From contig OX940863.1 in NCBI GenBank assembly GCA_954871525.1, positions 9,710,001-9,774,000 on the forward strand: DNA of 64,000 nt. Direction: 5' to 3'. The notes beneath the pieces are model-generated. The model was not told where the DNA came from, did not search any database, and saw nothing but the letters and a program-made list of their open reading frames with translations. Positions 1-12,588 of the stretch are shown here, piece after piece (positions within the stretch are counted from its first letter, which is position 1; every line of letters starts with the position of its first letter). The DNA is from Parietaria judaica. Its lineage: Eukaryota; Streptophyta; Magnoliopsida; Rosales; Urticaceae. The position numbers and the translations under genes are program-made.

Positions 1-231
1 ACATAGTAAAAAGTTACATATACTATAAACCCACTTCTCAAATCTCTTCATTCAATAACACAAGTTTTCAAAAACAATTTTGCAAATCTAACCACAATAA
101 TCTACCAAACACACAATTCCTCTATTCTTTTTCAATAATTTCATTTGAAAAGTGGAAAGCACTTTCCAAGATGATAACCAAACAGGGCCTTAGTGTTTTC
201 TTGGCTATTTATTTATCATAGGAAACTAAAC

Positions 232-690
232 ATTTTAATCGCGGCATAAGTCCTTAATTTTAGGACAATTAGAGCCGCATGCCCTGAATTCATTTAATAG
301 AGGTAAAAGGATCAAAAGATGGTTTCCGTCCATATTAAACTGACGGTTGTTAGTCAAACGTCCCACATGACAGTCAAACATCCACGTGGCATTGCCACGT
401 CAAATATAAAATACAAATTGCCACGTGGCGAGACCCACTAATAAAATTTTATTTTTTAAAAAGCTGAAGTAAATAATAAATTTTAAAAATATAAAAAATG
501 ACATGTGGTCATCATGTGATGCGGCAATGCTAAGTGGATGTTTGACTGCGATGTGGGACGTTTGACTAACAACCGTCAGTTTAATATGGATGGAACCCAT
601 CTTTTGATACTTTTACAGCTGTTAAATAGATTTGGAGCTATGCCGCCCAATTGCCTTAAGATTGGGGACTTATGCCGTGATTAATCCTAA
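232..690. mobile_element. Long-TIR MITE
   Basis: The two ends are inverted copies of each other over roughly 180 bases. Each outer tip carries CGGCATAAGTCC (left) or its complement (right). Each arm then repeats the string AAACTGACGGTTGTTAGTC followed by a GTCCCACAT core. It has no coding capacity. Long arms and a short AT-rich centre fit a Mutator-like or foldback MITE. I could not find a clean target-site duplication. Similar tips recur near 24200, 37690 and 39130. Confidence 0.7.
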
Positions 691-1108
691 AAGAAAAGAA
701 AAAAAAATAGGGAGCTTAAGTTAACTAGCCTTGTTAAACGTTTAACATTGTTAAAATAGCCACTGTTTGGTTAATTTACTGTCATAGCCAATAAACCACA
801 TTAACTGATATAAAATGACTTATCTACCCTTAATATTAATAATGATTAATATTAACATTAGCAAATTTATTTTAATAATTAATAATTAATTCGAATTTAT
901 AATAAATTTAAAAAAAATTAAAATAATATAATAGGAAACAAATATTTGAATTCCAAATTTCAAAATAAATTTCAAACTCAAAATTTTAAATATAAAAAAG
1001 TTTTTCACTTTTTGAAATAAAAATTCAATTTTCTTAATAAACATTAATTCGAATTAACCATATTAATAATTTACAACAATTTGTATTAAAAACATTAACC
1101 AAATTAAC

Positions 1109-1268
1109 AATTCGAATTAGCATACATTTACACAAATAAATACGAATAAACCAAAATAACATACATTTACAATTCGAATTAACATATATATACACGAATA
1201 AATACGAATAAACTAAAATAACATACATTTACAATTCGAATTAACATAACTTTACAATTCGAATAAAC
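1109..1268. repeat. AT-rich tandem repeat, about 70-80 bp unit
   Basis: The phrases ACAATTCGAATTAACAT and AAATACGAATAAAC alternate two to three times, giving a short direct array. It lies inside the putative captured-gene transposon, beside its AT-rich left part. Confidence 0.7.
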
Positions 1269-1577
1269 AAAAATTACACGACAAATCCAAAGGAAAAAAT
1301 CGCCATCAAGCATCGCCCACACCTTCCGACCAATCGCCGCCGCGCTCTGACCCATTTCCCAATCTCTGATTCAGTCGTCCTCCTCCTCGGAATCACCTTC
1401 ATACGCGTGTCTGGATCGTCTTTGGCGACGGCAGAATCGTCAGCATCTCGAGCACGACAGAGTCGTCTTCATACACGATAAATGTATCTCTCAAGTATTA
1501 AGGATTATATTCAGTAGTGAAAAAACAAGGGTTAATTTGCAATTTGGGTACATATGCCATGAAAACGGAAAGCTGGC

Positions 1578-1895
1578 CTCTCGCTCGTTGTACATGAGAA
1601 TCTGGACAAGCACCATTGGATAAGCGGAGTTCCCGAGCTCGAGGTCGTCTTTAATGGCTTCGAACTTGTACCGCTTCCCCGGCTTGCGCCGGAAGAGCTT
1701 GACGAGGGCGATGACGACGCCCATGTAGACTCTCTCCGGGAAGAGCATGAGCGACATGATCAGGCACACCACCACCGCCACCCGGAGCAGCGGCACGATC
1801 AGCGGCGCCTTGATCTGGCTCCAGATCAGCGCCATTTGGCTCGTTACGTCGCTCTGGCTCCCCTCAAACGCGTCCTGCAGAACCGCCGTGTCCAT
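1578..1895 (-). pseudogene. CSLA (glucomannan mannosyltransferase) N-terminal fragment
   Basis: About 106 codons read as the N-terminus of a cellulose-synthase-like A protein (GT2, Golgi glucomannan 4-beta-mannosyltransferase). They include the first membrane segment (about residues 34-52), PERVYMG, LVKLFRRKPGKRYKFE, IKDDLELGNSAYPMVL and MYNERE. The family continues for some 400 more residues with the catalytic D and QxxRW motifs; here homology stops right after NERE and the frame runs into unrelated sequence. The normally invariant Pro of QIPMYNE is Leu. A plausible leader (CT-rich, 1900-1975) precedes the ATG, so a first exon plus 5' flank seems to have been copied. It is not functional as CSLA. 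The position inside inverted ends suggests transposon capture. Confidence 0.85.
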
Positions 1896-2289
1896 GGCAA
1901 TGAAGAGAGCAAGCAGATCTACTGAATTGATTACAGAGCAAGTGAGAGAGACAGAATGAGGGAGAAAAAGAGGGGGAGAGGTGATTCGAATGAGAGGGAT
2001 GGAGAGGAGCTAGTAAAAAAATTTAGGTATACCAATTCAAAATTTGGTATAATTTTTTTCCTAAAATTATGTGTAATTAATAATAAATTAAAAGTTTAAT
2101 TAATTGAAAAATAAAAATGAATTTTAATAGGTTGAGGGGCAATTTCGGTATGAAGAAATTGATTTTCAATGCCACATCATCTTGATTGGCTATATTTTAA
2201 AATAAAACCATACGTTTGATAAAATGCAATTCAAACGTTGTAACGTGGCTATTAGCTATGATTTCTAAAAAAAATATGGTATAGATTAA

Positions 2290-4256
2290 TTCAACCTTTT
2301 CATTATATCCAATTCATAAAAAAAAAATAGTATGTGCTAATTGATAGTTCATGCATATATTATATTTTGATTTTATCATTTAATGAAGAATAACGAAACA
2401 ATACTAAAAAAATTGTTTAGTTCAATGATATCGGTCTTTAAAAGTTTGTGAATATTTTTTTTTTTTTGATAAAAATTTGAAAATATTTTTTTATTTTATC
2501 ATATTGCGACGCCGGTCCACTAATAATTATTTAACAGACGCAATCAAAGCATTTGAGAGTCTCTTTCTAAAGAGTTGTTACATTCAATTAATTTGTCTAA
2601 TTTTAAACCGTTCGAAATCATTCTTCCTTGTTGTATAAACAATTTCATTCTCGCTCATTCTAATCGTTCTCAAACTCTCCCGAAGACCATCAACTCATCT
2701 TCCATCGGCGAGCGCGAGCTCCGACCTGCGACATTGTCTCATCTCCAACACCTAGCTCGCGCTATGCAATGGAATGTCGATCAAGCATTTTTTTCAATCC
2801 TTCATGCAATTGTTTCGTTTTGCTCTCTGTTTTTTTTTTGGAGGCTCTTTGTTTGAGTTTTGCATCTTTGACTCTGATTGACTTTCAAAGCAAAAAGTCA
2901 CTGTGTTAGTTTGTGTATCCTTACTTCTCTCAACAACCATCTCACCGGAAGCCTCGCCAACTCCGATCACCCAAAACAGCAATGCCAGGCCAATGCATTC
3001 TAGTGTCGCGGAGCAACTGTCTGTTTGCAAACATCACCCCGATACTGAACTCAATCGCAAAAAGTTATTTCGGCAGCGGAATGTAAGTCATTCTCTTGGC
3101 TTCATCGTTTTTTTTTTTTTTTAATTATATTACTCTCTACGGAACAGTTTTAACTTGATATACTACTTTTTAACAAAATAAAATTATGCTCTTTAACTAA
3201 AGTCCGATTGATCTAAATAAGGATTATGTCCTGTTTTATAAATGCTTATGAGAAAGTTGGTCATAATAGAATATCTACAAATTTGTTTTAAAATTTTACA
3301 AGTTACTGCTTACATACTTATGCAGTAATCATTATCAGAAATCGTTAAAGAATTGACTTTGGGGCATTCGTTTTGCTTTTTGTTGCTTTTTTTTTTCAGA
3401 AATTTCGTCAATGTTAGCCTTTCAGCTTCTCAGGTGAAACGATTATTTCCCGGATTTCGGTCTCAAATTTTATCATATATCGTTAAATAGTGATTTTGTG
3501 GCATTAAGAACCCTAAATCAGAGAGCAGATTTCACTGTAGTGACATCGGGTCTGGCCTTCAAATAGAGGGAGAAAGCAGTGTCAGCTCGGGTCAAGCTCA
3601 AGGGAACGACCGGAAGAGGGAGTAGATGATGAGGTCAGATTCGTGGGAAATGCAGCGTCGGCTCGAGCACAAGTCAAAAGTGCATTGCCGAATACATTAT
3701 GTTTTTTAAGCTTGAGGGCAAGCTCAAAGTGGAGAAAGGGTGTAATGATACGTCCCGAGCATTGAGGACTATTATCATACTGAGGTTTAGCTGTCGTTAA
3801 GCAAGTTAATCGAGTCAATGTTGTAAGTGTCGTTTAGAGGGTTAATCGAGTCAACGCCGTTATTTGTCATTAGAGGCTTTACTTCCAAAAATCACAGAAA
3901 AAATACTCAGGAAATTTCTAAAAAGCCTCACGAATTGTTCATAGCAATAGCTTGTGCTTAACCTGCTAATGCTATGATCGAACAATCGCCGCTTCCTAAA
4001 CGCTCTGTCGTTGTCTCGAAGGTTTATACCACATTGTGGCTGCAATTGCGGACCCCATTTTAGTACCTGTATAAAGAGCTAAAATGAATTTGTTCTTGAA
4101 TCTGTAAAATAATATCAAAAGTAGCAATCGGTTGGCTTTTTGAGAGGCTGTTCGGTACCTCTAATTAAGAAGAAAACTAACCTACTTGATTATTGTTCTA
4201 TCAACCCCTTCACGACAGTCTCCAATTGTTCATTTAGTCTTAATCCATGCCTGATC
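2290..4256. other. Intergenic, no recognisable gene
   Basis: Mostly AT-rich with poly-T runs. The stretch 2640-3110 is less AT-rich and includes short open frames on both strands, but none shows a convincing domain. The stretch 3590-4060 is also richer in GC and has only broken frames. I see no terminal repeats. The last part, next to 4256, should hold the 3' UTR of the downstream minus-strand methyltransferase. Confidence 0.5.
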
Positions 4257-6744
4257 TCAGCTTGGATTATCGCAGAGTTCTAACAGACAAACGCACTCGA
4301 TGTGAGGAGTGTGAGGGAACATATCTACCGGTTGTAGACTCTTTAGCTTGTAACACCCTTTTATACCTTTATCCTCCTGCAAATTAGGGTTCATAAGTCG
4401 TGAATGACGAAGGAAGTGGGCGTAAAGTGACGCAAGTAGTGTGAGATATATACCACTCCATGACAGAGATTATCAATATCACGTGCGCAAGTTGCGGGAT
4501 TACAAGACACATAAACTATGCGAGGCGCTTTGAGCTTCAAGAGAAACTTAATCAGCTTCATGTGCATTCCGGGCCGGTTTGGATCTGCATGATACAAACC
4601 CATTTAACTGATGAATTAGGAGAACACACTTATTTTATTAATAACTGATGAATTTGGATTCGAGTCAATGATCGAATAAACAACCGGAGATCACGATATC
4701 TGGTCTGGAAAAGTTGTTCCCAAAATTTTCGTCGATTTTGTTGAGATCGCCTTGCACAAAAGTAGCATTCTGGATTCCGTTCAACTCTGCGTTCAGACGG
4801 GCGTCTGAGATTGCTTGAGGGACTACCTCGTATCCATAAACATGTTTGGCCCTAACATGCAACAGCAATTTTAAAATATATTTAAAAAGATTGCATGAAG
4901 TTTCAAGCAAACTATATTGCATTTATAATCACCTTTTTGCGAGAGTCAAACCGATAGTTCCCGTTCCACAAAACAGGTCAAGAACAATCTCTGACCCATC
5001 TCCTCTAAGATCAGCACTCTCTCCTATTAGTCTGTACAAAACCTCTGCCTGAACATTTACATTTTGGCAATCAAATTTAAGTAACTAAATTGTGCGAGAA
5101 ATTAAAAGCAATAAAAGATTTATTATTCCGGTTATAGAGTATTGTGACCTGGCTCGTATTCGTTTGGAAGAAAGAGTTGGCTGATATTTGAAAAGTAAGG
5201 CCTCTTAAGCTCTCTGTGATGGTCGGTTTCCCGTATAGAATATGCTCTTCCTCGCCAACTGACGTGTTACTGACTGAAGTATTAACGTTATTCATTACAC
5301 TCACCTATAAATCATAATAAACATACAAGTATAAAAACTGTAAATAAATATACAAATCATCGACTTAATCACAAAAAACAACCAATGTTAATTGACACAC
5401 GCTACCACTTCAGGAATCGCCGAAACTCGTTCAACCAGAGGCTTCAGCAGTTCCGGTTTGTGCGATGAAGTCACAAAATTAACCATGAGTTCAGGAAGTC
5501 CAGTTTTCAAGTTCCTGTAATCAAATTACAGAATTAGTTCAAAGAAATCATCAAATACGCGTAAAAAATTCAGTCAACAAACCTATATACCTTCCAGTTC
5601 TTAGCATCAGGTGCTTAAGAAAACCAACATGAGAATGGACATTATAGGGCGAAAGACCTAAATCCGAGTCTTTCCAACAATCTTGGACAGCCGCAAGAAC
5701 CTGATGACACGGGATAGCAAGTCAACGATTTGACTTATGCATCTACTAAGAAAAGAAGCCGGGAATAATACCCTGTTGGCAGGCTCGCTCTGCAGCAGAC
5801 ACGTGTCCACATCGAGAACCTTGTCGAAAAACCCAGGAGCGTGAAGTCCCAGGGCATAGTTCTGATCATCTTCCAGCTTCTCTTCCATTTCTTCTTTGGG
5901 CCGCCATTTTTGAGCACCAAAAGAAAACTCCATCTGCACAGATACACAGCACATAGTTCTGATCATCAGAAGCTATTTGGGTGGTTTTTCAGATTCACAT
6001 TTGCAGAGAGCAGAACCAACCTTGTTCCTGTAATGGAACTGGATATCGCACGGGACAATCGGCTTCATGATCGATTCCAACTCCGTCTTCGTAATTCTCC
6101 CGACGTGCACCATCAAGTCCCGGACTTGCTCCTCCTTTGCGCGGACCTGCGCCTCGTACGACAAGTTCTGCGTTTTGCAGCCTCCGCAGTACGAGGCGTA
6201 CTCGCACGGCGCCTTCACGGCGTCCCAATGCGGCGATATCGTCTCCAACTTCGTCACCTGAGCTTCGAAATTCACAGACAATTCCATCCAAGCTCTTAGC
6301 AACGATCACAGAATCACTCAATAACTCTCACTTTATCCTAACCCATAGTTCATGGCTGAAACGTCGTACCTCGGCGTAATTTCCTTTCTTGCGGGAGACG
6401 CGGCCGACGAAGCGCTCGCCGGGGAGCGCGCGGTCGCAGAGGACGACGAAGCCGGAGTCGGCGACCTTGCAGAGGCCCTTTCCCTTGAAAGCGAGGGACT
6501 CGCAGACCAGCTCCAGGGTCTGCCCTCGCTTCGGGAAGAACGAGCTCGGCGACACCTGCTTCTTCTTCCTCTTTCTGTCGCCGCCGTCATTTTCCTCCGA
6601 TTGCTTCACTTCCTCCGAGAACGACGACGGCGCCGGCGAAGGAAGCGACGCGAATGTCGCGGCGGAGGGGAAACGGAAGGTTCTCGTCAGCCATGGGCGC
6701 GTGAACGACACGCGCCTCAGTCCGTGGTTCGGCACCGTCGCCAT
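4257..6744 (-). CDS. RumA/TRM2-type RNA (uracil-5-)-methyltransferase
   Basis: A multi-exon gene for a class I SAM-dependent enzyme that makes 5-methyluridine in tRNA or rRNA. Exon 1 (6744-6370) gives a Ser/Arg-rich, possibly organelle-targeting N-terminus and a TRAM domain (GQTLELVCESLAFKGKG...). Exon 2 (6257-6021) carries the RumA-type cluster CEYASYCGGC. Exon 3 is 5933-5772. Later exons give the SAM site DLFCGTGTIG, YGYEVVPQAI, the substrate motif SDPNRPGMH, and the catalytic YVSCNPATCARD, in which the first Cys is the expected nucleophile. The last exon ends ...LLELCDNPS with TGA at 4257-4259. All splice junctions I checked are GT-AG and in frame. The family usually has 500-560 residues in plants. 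The closest Arabidopsis relative from memory is At3g21300. Whether the substrate is tRNA or organellar rRNA cannot be told. Confidence 0.9.
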
Positions 6745-6842
6745 ATTTCCAGACTCCGATAGCTTACGAGGAAATATAAATCAATAATAAAAAAAAAAAA
6801 ATTGTGGATAGAGGAGGGTATTTTGAGTATTGTGTAAATAGA

Positions 6843-7056
6843 TATTTGCGGCAAAGGTACCATAGATTATCTCTTTGTACGCAGTATGTTTTAAATTTTA
6901 TTTTATCATGCCAAGAGTTTATAGAAAACCAAAAAATTCAATCATAAGTCCCAAATTTTATTTTTATAATGATAAAATTCAAAAAAAAAAAAAAAGCGAC
7001 CACAGCGTTTTATTTTATTTTTATTAGCTTATTTATGGTACTTTCGCCGCGATTGT
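6843..7056. mobile_element. Short MITE with GCGGCAAAGGTACC-type ends
   Basis: The left tip TTGCGGCAAAGGTACCATA and the right tip TATGGTACTTTCGCCGCG are inverted near-copies flanking about 170 bases of AT-rich filler. The tips resemble those of the MITEs at 15105 and 37968. It sits between the methyltransferase 5' end and the eS30 promoter. The target duplication is not clear. Confidence 0.55.
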
Positions 7057-7093
7057 TAAACGACAGCGTTTTGCTCGAAATAAAACGAGCTTA

Positions 7094-7117
7094 AGCCCAC
7101 ACTCCTGTAAACCCTAG
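7094..7117 (+). promoter_or_regulatory. eS30 promoter: site II plus telo-box
   Basis: AGCCCA (7094-7099, the complement of the site II core TGGGCT) is followed by AAACCCTAG (7109-7117, telo-box). The pair lies about 90 bases before the ATG. This combination is typical of plant ribosomal protein and proliferation-linked genes, where TCP factors and telo-box binding proteins act. Confidence 0.75.
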
Positions 7118-7202
7118 ATAACAAGCAAACAGAAGAAAGCCGACGATCTTCGATCTCTCTCTCTCTACGCGACGATCAAGACCAGCTTCTCGAGATTCCA
7201 CC

Positions 7203-8022
<820 letters not shown>

Positions 8023-8327
8023 GCTTGGCATCAATGAAGAGAAAACTAGTTTAAACTTGCATTCTTTTTCTTTCTTTGGTTTTGGAAGCGTTGCTATATG
8101 TATTCTCTGTGGATGTAAGTGCTAACCTGTGTTAGAAACAATCACTCGTCATTTTTATGATCATCAGCTATTGCTTTTCTGTTTCTTATTTCAGTACAAA
8201 AACACCATTGTTAAAGTAGTCGCCGTAGTTGCTTTCTTTTCTTCTCGTTTTATGCCTTCTAGTTTTGGAATCTGGATTCGACTTTGGTTTTACACCGGTG
8301 AAGCTGTGTTCCATTTAAACAGAGCCC

Positions 8328-8373
8328 GAACTTACACTCCTTTGATCGAAGAACTTACACTCCTTTGATCGAA
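8328..8373. repeat. Perfect 23-bp tandem duplication
   Basis: The unit GAACTTACACTCCTTTGATCGAA follows itself with no gap (8328-8350 and 8351-8373). It lies in the 3' flank of eS30 and is probably a recent slippage product. Confidence 0.9.
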
Positions 8374-8548
8374 GACCGTAACGTACGTTTTGCGGATTCA
8401 CAACCTACCTACATAAACAGTGTGCTAGGAATCTAAACAAACCCGACATCAAAACATAAAATAGAAACACGCCATGGTCTAAAGGAGCTCAATAACTTCT
8501 GGTTGGGGCGTAAACCCGCATTCAAGCACAGTAAGACAATGAATTATG

Positions 8549-8795
8549 GGTATGAGAACTGTACGAGAGTTCTCGCTTCTTGCGCCGGTACTACGCAGAT
8601 CAGAACTATACGATAGTTCTCTCTTGCCCAGTCACTAGTTCTTGTCGGAACATAAACTTTCATCCAAGCTCGGTTACGACAACTATACGAGAGTTCTCGC
8701 TTCTTGCCCGTTTACTAAGCATAAACTCTCATCCAAGCACGGTTACGACAACTATACGAGAATTCTTGCTTCTTGCCCGTTTACTAGTCAATTCA
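8549..8795. repeat. Minisatellite, about 60-70 bp unit
   Basis: The core ACTATACGAGAGTTCTCGC followed by TTCTTGCCCGTTTACTA recurs about four times. It includes the linker CATCCAAGCACGGTTACGACA (20-base core) between units. The last two units are the most alike. No coding frame is maintained. Confidence 0.8.
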
Positions 8796-8853
8796 TTGCA
8801 TGATTAGATTCTCCCCGAGACTCGTCGGTAATAACATCGCACCACCCGTCCAC

Positions 8854-9828
8854 TAGTGGTGTAAATAAAACTCGGAATCCGGGATTTTATCCGAATTCGT
8901 ATCCTGATTTCGGATCCAGATATCTGGATATCCGGATTAAAACCGGATTCGGATACCGGATAGTACTTTTTAAAAATTCAGATATCCGGTATCCGGTTTT
9001 ATAATTATTTTTAAGTTAGGGTTTGGTGGTTGAGACAATGAGATGTACGGTTTTTTGGTGGTTGAAACAATGGCAAAATATGTACTAGATTTGTACGGTT
9101 TTTTTAGTGCTTGAGACAATGTACGTTTTATAGGAAAATATATCCCATTTAAATGAAATTTTAGGGAAGTTAATGAGATGTTAAAAGACGTTTAACACCA
9201 TTGAACTCTCATGCCTGCAAAACCAAATGGACGAAAGTTTTAAACATTGATCTGAAATAAAATCTCAAACGTGTTGATTTTAATGAGAAATATAGTCGTT
9301 ATGCTAGTTTATTTGGCTATATTAAGAGTTTTCCAAAACCTGGAAAACATAAGAAAAACGAAAAAGCTTTCTTACAGATCTTGAGTTCATTCTTTGGTTT
9401 TATTCTATTTCGTTGGGTGAAAGAGACTTACAGATTCGAGTTCGTCGTTGTCTTCGATTAGCCTCTGTACCTTGGGAAGAAGACGGTCCACTTGTTCTCC
9501 AACACCAGGAGAGACCCAATCTGCTTCAATGGAAGCGTCGAACGCGCCTAGGCTCCGTTTATTTGTTTTCTTGTTTTGCAGATTCTTGGATCTTGGAATC
9601 TCTAATATTTAAGCCATTGTTGCTGCAGTCGGAGCTTTGCACGGAGTTGTATCTCTTCTTCGTTTTGAGTTTGTATTTCTTTTTCTAGAATACTATATAT
9701 ATAACACGTTTTAGGATTTTCAAATATCCGGATTTTAGGATCTGGATACGGATAGTGACTTTTGACTATCCGGATTCCGGATCCGGATAGTTCAAAAAAA
9801 TTGGATATCCTCTCCGGTTACACCCCTA
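8854..9828. mobile_element. Non-autonomous hAT element, 8-bp TSD
   Basis: The ends TAGTGGTGTAA and TTACACCCCTA form an 11-base terminal inverted repeat with one mismatch. The element is flanked on both sides by CCGTCCAC (8846-8853 and 9829-9836), a perfect 8-bp target duplication as hAT transposases make. Subterminal regions are packed with ATCCGGAT-type motifs, likely transposase-binding repeats. The 975-base body has no transposase frame, so it would need help in trans. A related element lies at 30334-30905. Confidence 0.9.
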
Positions 9829-9839
9829 CCGTCCACCCC

Positions 9840-10731
9840 CTTCCCGGCTGTCGACAATAAATAATGAGCATATGGTTTAGTTTTGGCATCGTTATTGAGC
9901 TAATAACAAGCCAAATTTCCATTTTTTAAAGACCATAACTGAAGACGACTCATTAAAAATAGTACTTAGTGGCAAAGCGACAGAATTAAACAGCGAGAAT
10001 CGATCTCCCAATTCAGTATTATTAATTAATTAAATGAAATGAATAGAATATCAACCACGTTACAACTTACTATTAACATGAATGATGAATATATATATGA
10101 AAATGAAACTTCCCACCTAGTAATTAAATAATAATATTTAATTAATTAATTAAGAAAATATAATCATCCAAAACCGAAGCCTGGAAATTGACCCGAAAGG
10201 CGAGGCACACAATCGGAGTGGCGTAACTGCTTCAAACCCGACACGTGTGACGTCACATCTTGCTGCGACCATAAGCAATAGACAACAAGAAGCTCTTTCG
10301 AAACCAGTCCTAGGTTTTCCCTCTCTCTCCTGCTTAAACAATTCGCAGAGAAGGGAAAGAGCGACGCAGTTTTGTCCTCTTCGGTCTGGGTTGTTTGTAA
10401 CTGACGAAAAGCTCGAACCTTGCGAGGTAATATAATATAATATATTATAATTAAGCTCGTTTATATATTTTGAATTTTCACTTTTTGCCAAGAAATTTGG
10501 CCATGGAATCCTCCCGATCTTCGAATGCCCATTTCGGTAAAGTTGATTTCTTTGATGCAGAGAGCTCAATCTTCCATTGTTGTACTTCCACTGAGCTTGC
10601 TTGCTTGCTTGCCATTTTCACTGTGAAATGGTGAGTGAGCAAGATTCTGACGCAGTGTAAGGGTTTCTGGGTCTGTTAATTGTTATGCACGCACGAAGAT
10701 CTGTGAGCTAATTTTAGTTGGGAGTTCAAAA
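9840..10731. promoter_or_regulatory. Upstream region of the GT14 gene
   Basis: An AT-rich stretch (9840-10190) precedes a GC-richer promoter/leader. At 10241-10255 a G-box ACACGTGT overlaps a palindromic TGACGTCA; such composite ACGT sites are classic bZIP targets (ABF/TGA-type). The CT-rich leader CCCTCTCTCTCC lies at 10319-10330. A leader intron is possible from about 10425, but its acceptor is not certain. Confidence 0.6.
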
Positions 10732-12106
10732 ATGGCGATGGAAGAAGGCAAAGACTCGAACGTGGTGTTCCGAATCAACCCGGCGAGGGTCTTTCCTCTG
10801 CGATTGCTCCAGTTCTTCTTGGTGTTCGTAGCTCTCGGCCTGGGCGCCTCGGTGTGTAGTATGTACACGATTCGGTACTTCAAGTTGCAGGATGCCGCTC
10901 CTGAAGCGCAGCCGTTGATAGCAGTGTCCGTGGCCGAGCCTTGCTTCGAAGAGCCGAGAAGCTTGGAGGGCTGGATCAAGCCTCCTTCGAAGCTGATGCA
11001 CACCATGAACGACTCGGAACTGCTGTGGAGGGCGTCGTTCATGCCTCGAATCGAGGTTTACCCGTTCAAGAGGGTCCCCAAGATCGCGTTTATGTTCTTG
11101 ACGAAGGGGCCATTGCCTATGGCGCCGCTTTGGGAGCGGTTCTTTCGTGGGCACGAAGGGCTCTTCTCGATCTATGTCCATGCTACGCCGTCATATGAGG
11201 TTGAGTTCCCAACTTCTTCGGTGTTCTACGGGAGGCAAATCCCGAGTCAGGTATATAACTTGTGCACGGTTTGTGTGAAAATTAGTTCGGCTGATTGTAA
11301 TGAAAATGTTACAGCCCAAAATCCTTCTCGAAACGGGTATTGGCGTCAATTCTTCACAGGTCCCGATCTCCCCTGTTTTGAGAGAGAGATTTAGACAAGT
11401 TAATCGAATATAATTTCAGTCCTCTTGAGTAATTTCTGTAATTCGGGTAATTTGGTTTAAATTCCAGGTAGCACAGTGGGGGATGATGAGCATGTGTGAA
11501 GCCGAGAGGAGGCTCCTAGCCAACGCGCTGCTCGACGTCTCGAACGAGTGGTTTGTCCTTCTCTCGGAATCGTGCATTCCGCTCGCTAATCTCAGCATCA
11601 TCCGGCGCTACCTGTCGCGGTCGCGCCATAGCTTCATGGGCTCCATAGACGAGCCAGGCCCGTATGGGAGAGGCCGCTACGACGCAAACATGGCTCCCGA
11701 GGTCAACCTCACGGAGTGGCGCAAAGGGTCGCAGTGGTTCGAGATCAGCCGGATACTCGCCGTCAGAATCATCGAAGACGACAAGTACTTCCCCAAGTTC
11801 ATAGACTTCTGCAGACCGAACTGTTACGTGGACGAGCACTACTTCCAGACAATGCTCGGGATCGAGACCCCGCATCTGTTGGCAAACCGAAGCCTCACTT
11901 ACGTTGACTGGTCGAGAGGCGGCGCTCATCCTGCAACCTTCGGGAAGGCCGACATAACCCGGGAATTCATCAAGAGGATTAGCGAGAGCGGTGCGTGCTT
12001 GTACAATAGCCAACCAACGTCGCTTTGTTTCCTTTTTGCGAGGAAATTTGCTCCAAGTGCTTTGGAGCCTCTCTTGGAATTGGCATCCGATTCTCTAGGG
12101 TTTTGA
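10732..12106 (+). CDS. GT14 core-2/I-branching glycosyltransferase (BC10-like)
   Basis: Two exons (10732-11250 and 11468-12106) give 385 residues plus a stop. It is a type II Golgi membrane protein: a short cytosolic N-terminus, a membrane anchor at about residues 24-45 ([18 protein letters not shown]), then the GT14/DUF266 domain. Recognisable motifs are [97 protein letters not shown] and [14 protein letters not shown]. These fit the plant family that includes rice BC10, which affects cell-wall and arabinogalactan-protein glycosylation. The true acceptor sugar is unknown. The start is the ATG at 10732, since an upstream in-frame start is absent. Arabidopsis At1g51770 is the likely syntenic relative (from memory). 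Confidence 0.93.
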
Positions 12107-12588
12107 TGGGTTTGGTTTTTTGATTATTTGATAGAAATGCTGATGAAAAAGATGAGCTAACTTAGACCTTTTTCTCAATACCACATTGAATACACAAGAT
12201 TTGTATCCTAATCAAGGACAGTGAATAATATGCTAGTTTTTCCTTGTCTCATTCTTTATTAGTATCCCGGAATCTGGTTATGGAGGCACATGGACACACG
12301 GGACAAAATCAATAATTTTTTTTTTTTTTGTAAATTTCACGACTTTGAGTATTTAATAAGTGCAATTCAAAGTTTAGGAATATGCATTGTATTAAAAAAA
12401 AATCACGACTTTGAGTATGTAAATAGTGCAACAAGAAATGTTGTAAAAATAAAGAAAAGCATCACAAGATCAAAGAGACTATTTTGAAACAGGATTTAAT
12501 TCATTAAAACTTAATTCGATCTCCCATGGACTAGAAGATAAGAGATTGAATGTCACCTGCACAAGTATTCTAGTAACTCTAAAACACC
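12107..12588. other. Convergent intergenic spacer
   Basis: AT-rich spacer between the GT14 gene and the minus-strand amidohydrolase, presumably holding both 3' UTRs. The phrase CACGACTTTGAGTAT occurs twice (about 12337 and 12403), a small direct repeat. Nothing else was recognised. Confidence 0.6.

Larger units (their letters stand above)
719..2265. mobile_element. Probable gene-capturing TIR transposon (Pack-type)
   Basis: The left end (about 719-860) and the complement of the right end (about 2130-2265) share an ordered set of motifs: TAGCC, AACGTTT, a second TAGCCAA, a CCACAT or its GATGTGG form, then a CCC-rich stretch. The MITE at 27455-27912 has the same order. Between the ends lie a tandem repeat, a GC-richer stretch (1290-1480) and a fragment of a CSLA gene with its leader. 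No transposase is visible. The arms are diverged and no target duplication was found, so the borders are approximate. Confidence 0.5.

Noticed and set aside
2575..3124. Overlapping open frames of 70-93 codons on both strands, one with an LTGS-like leucine-rich phrase
   Set aside because: No repeat of the motif and no consistent frame; stops interrupt the LRR-like reading.
3582..4045. Moderately GC-rich open frames near the methyltransferase 3' end
   Set aside because: No domain, no splice support and no repeat ends; could be an old retroelement piece but cannot be shown.
5841..6762. Long plus-strand open frames over the methyltransferase exons
   Set aside because: They mirror GC-rich coding exons on the minus strand and have biased, domain-free sequence.
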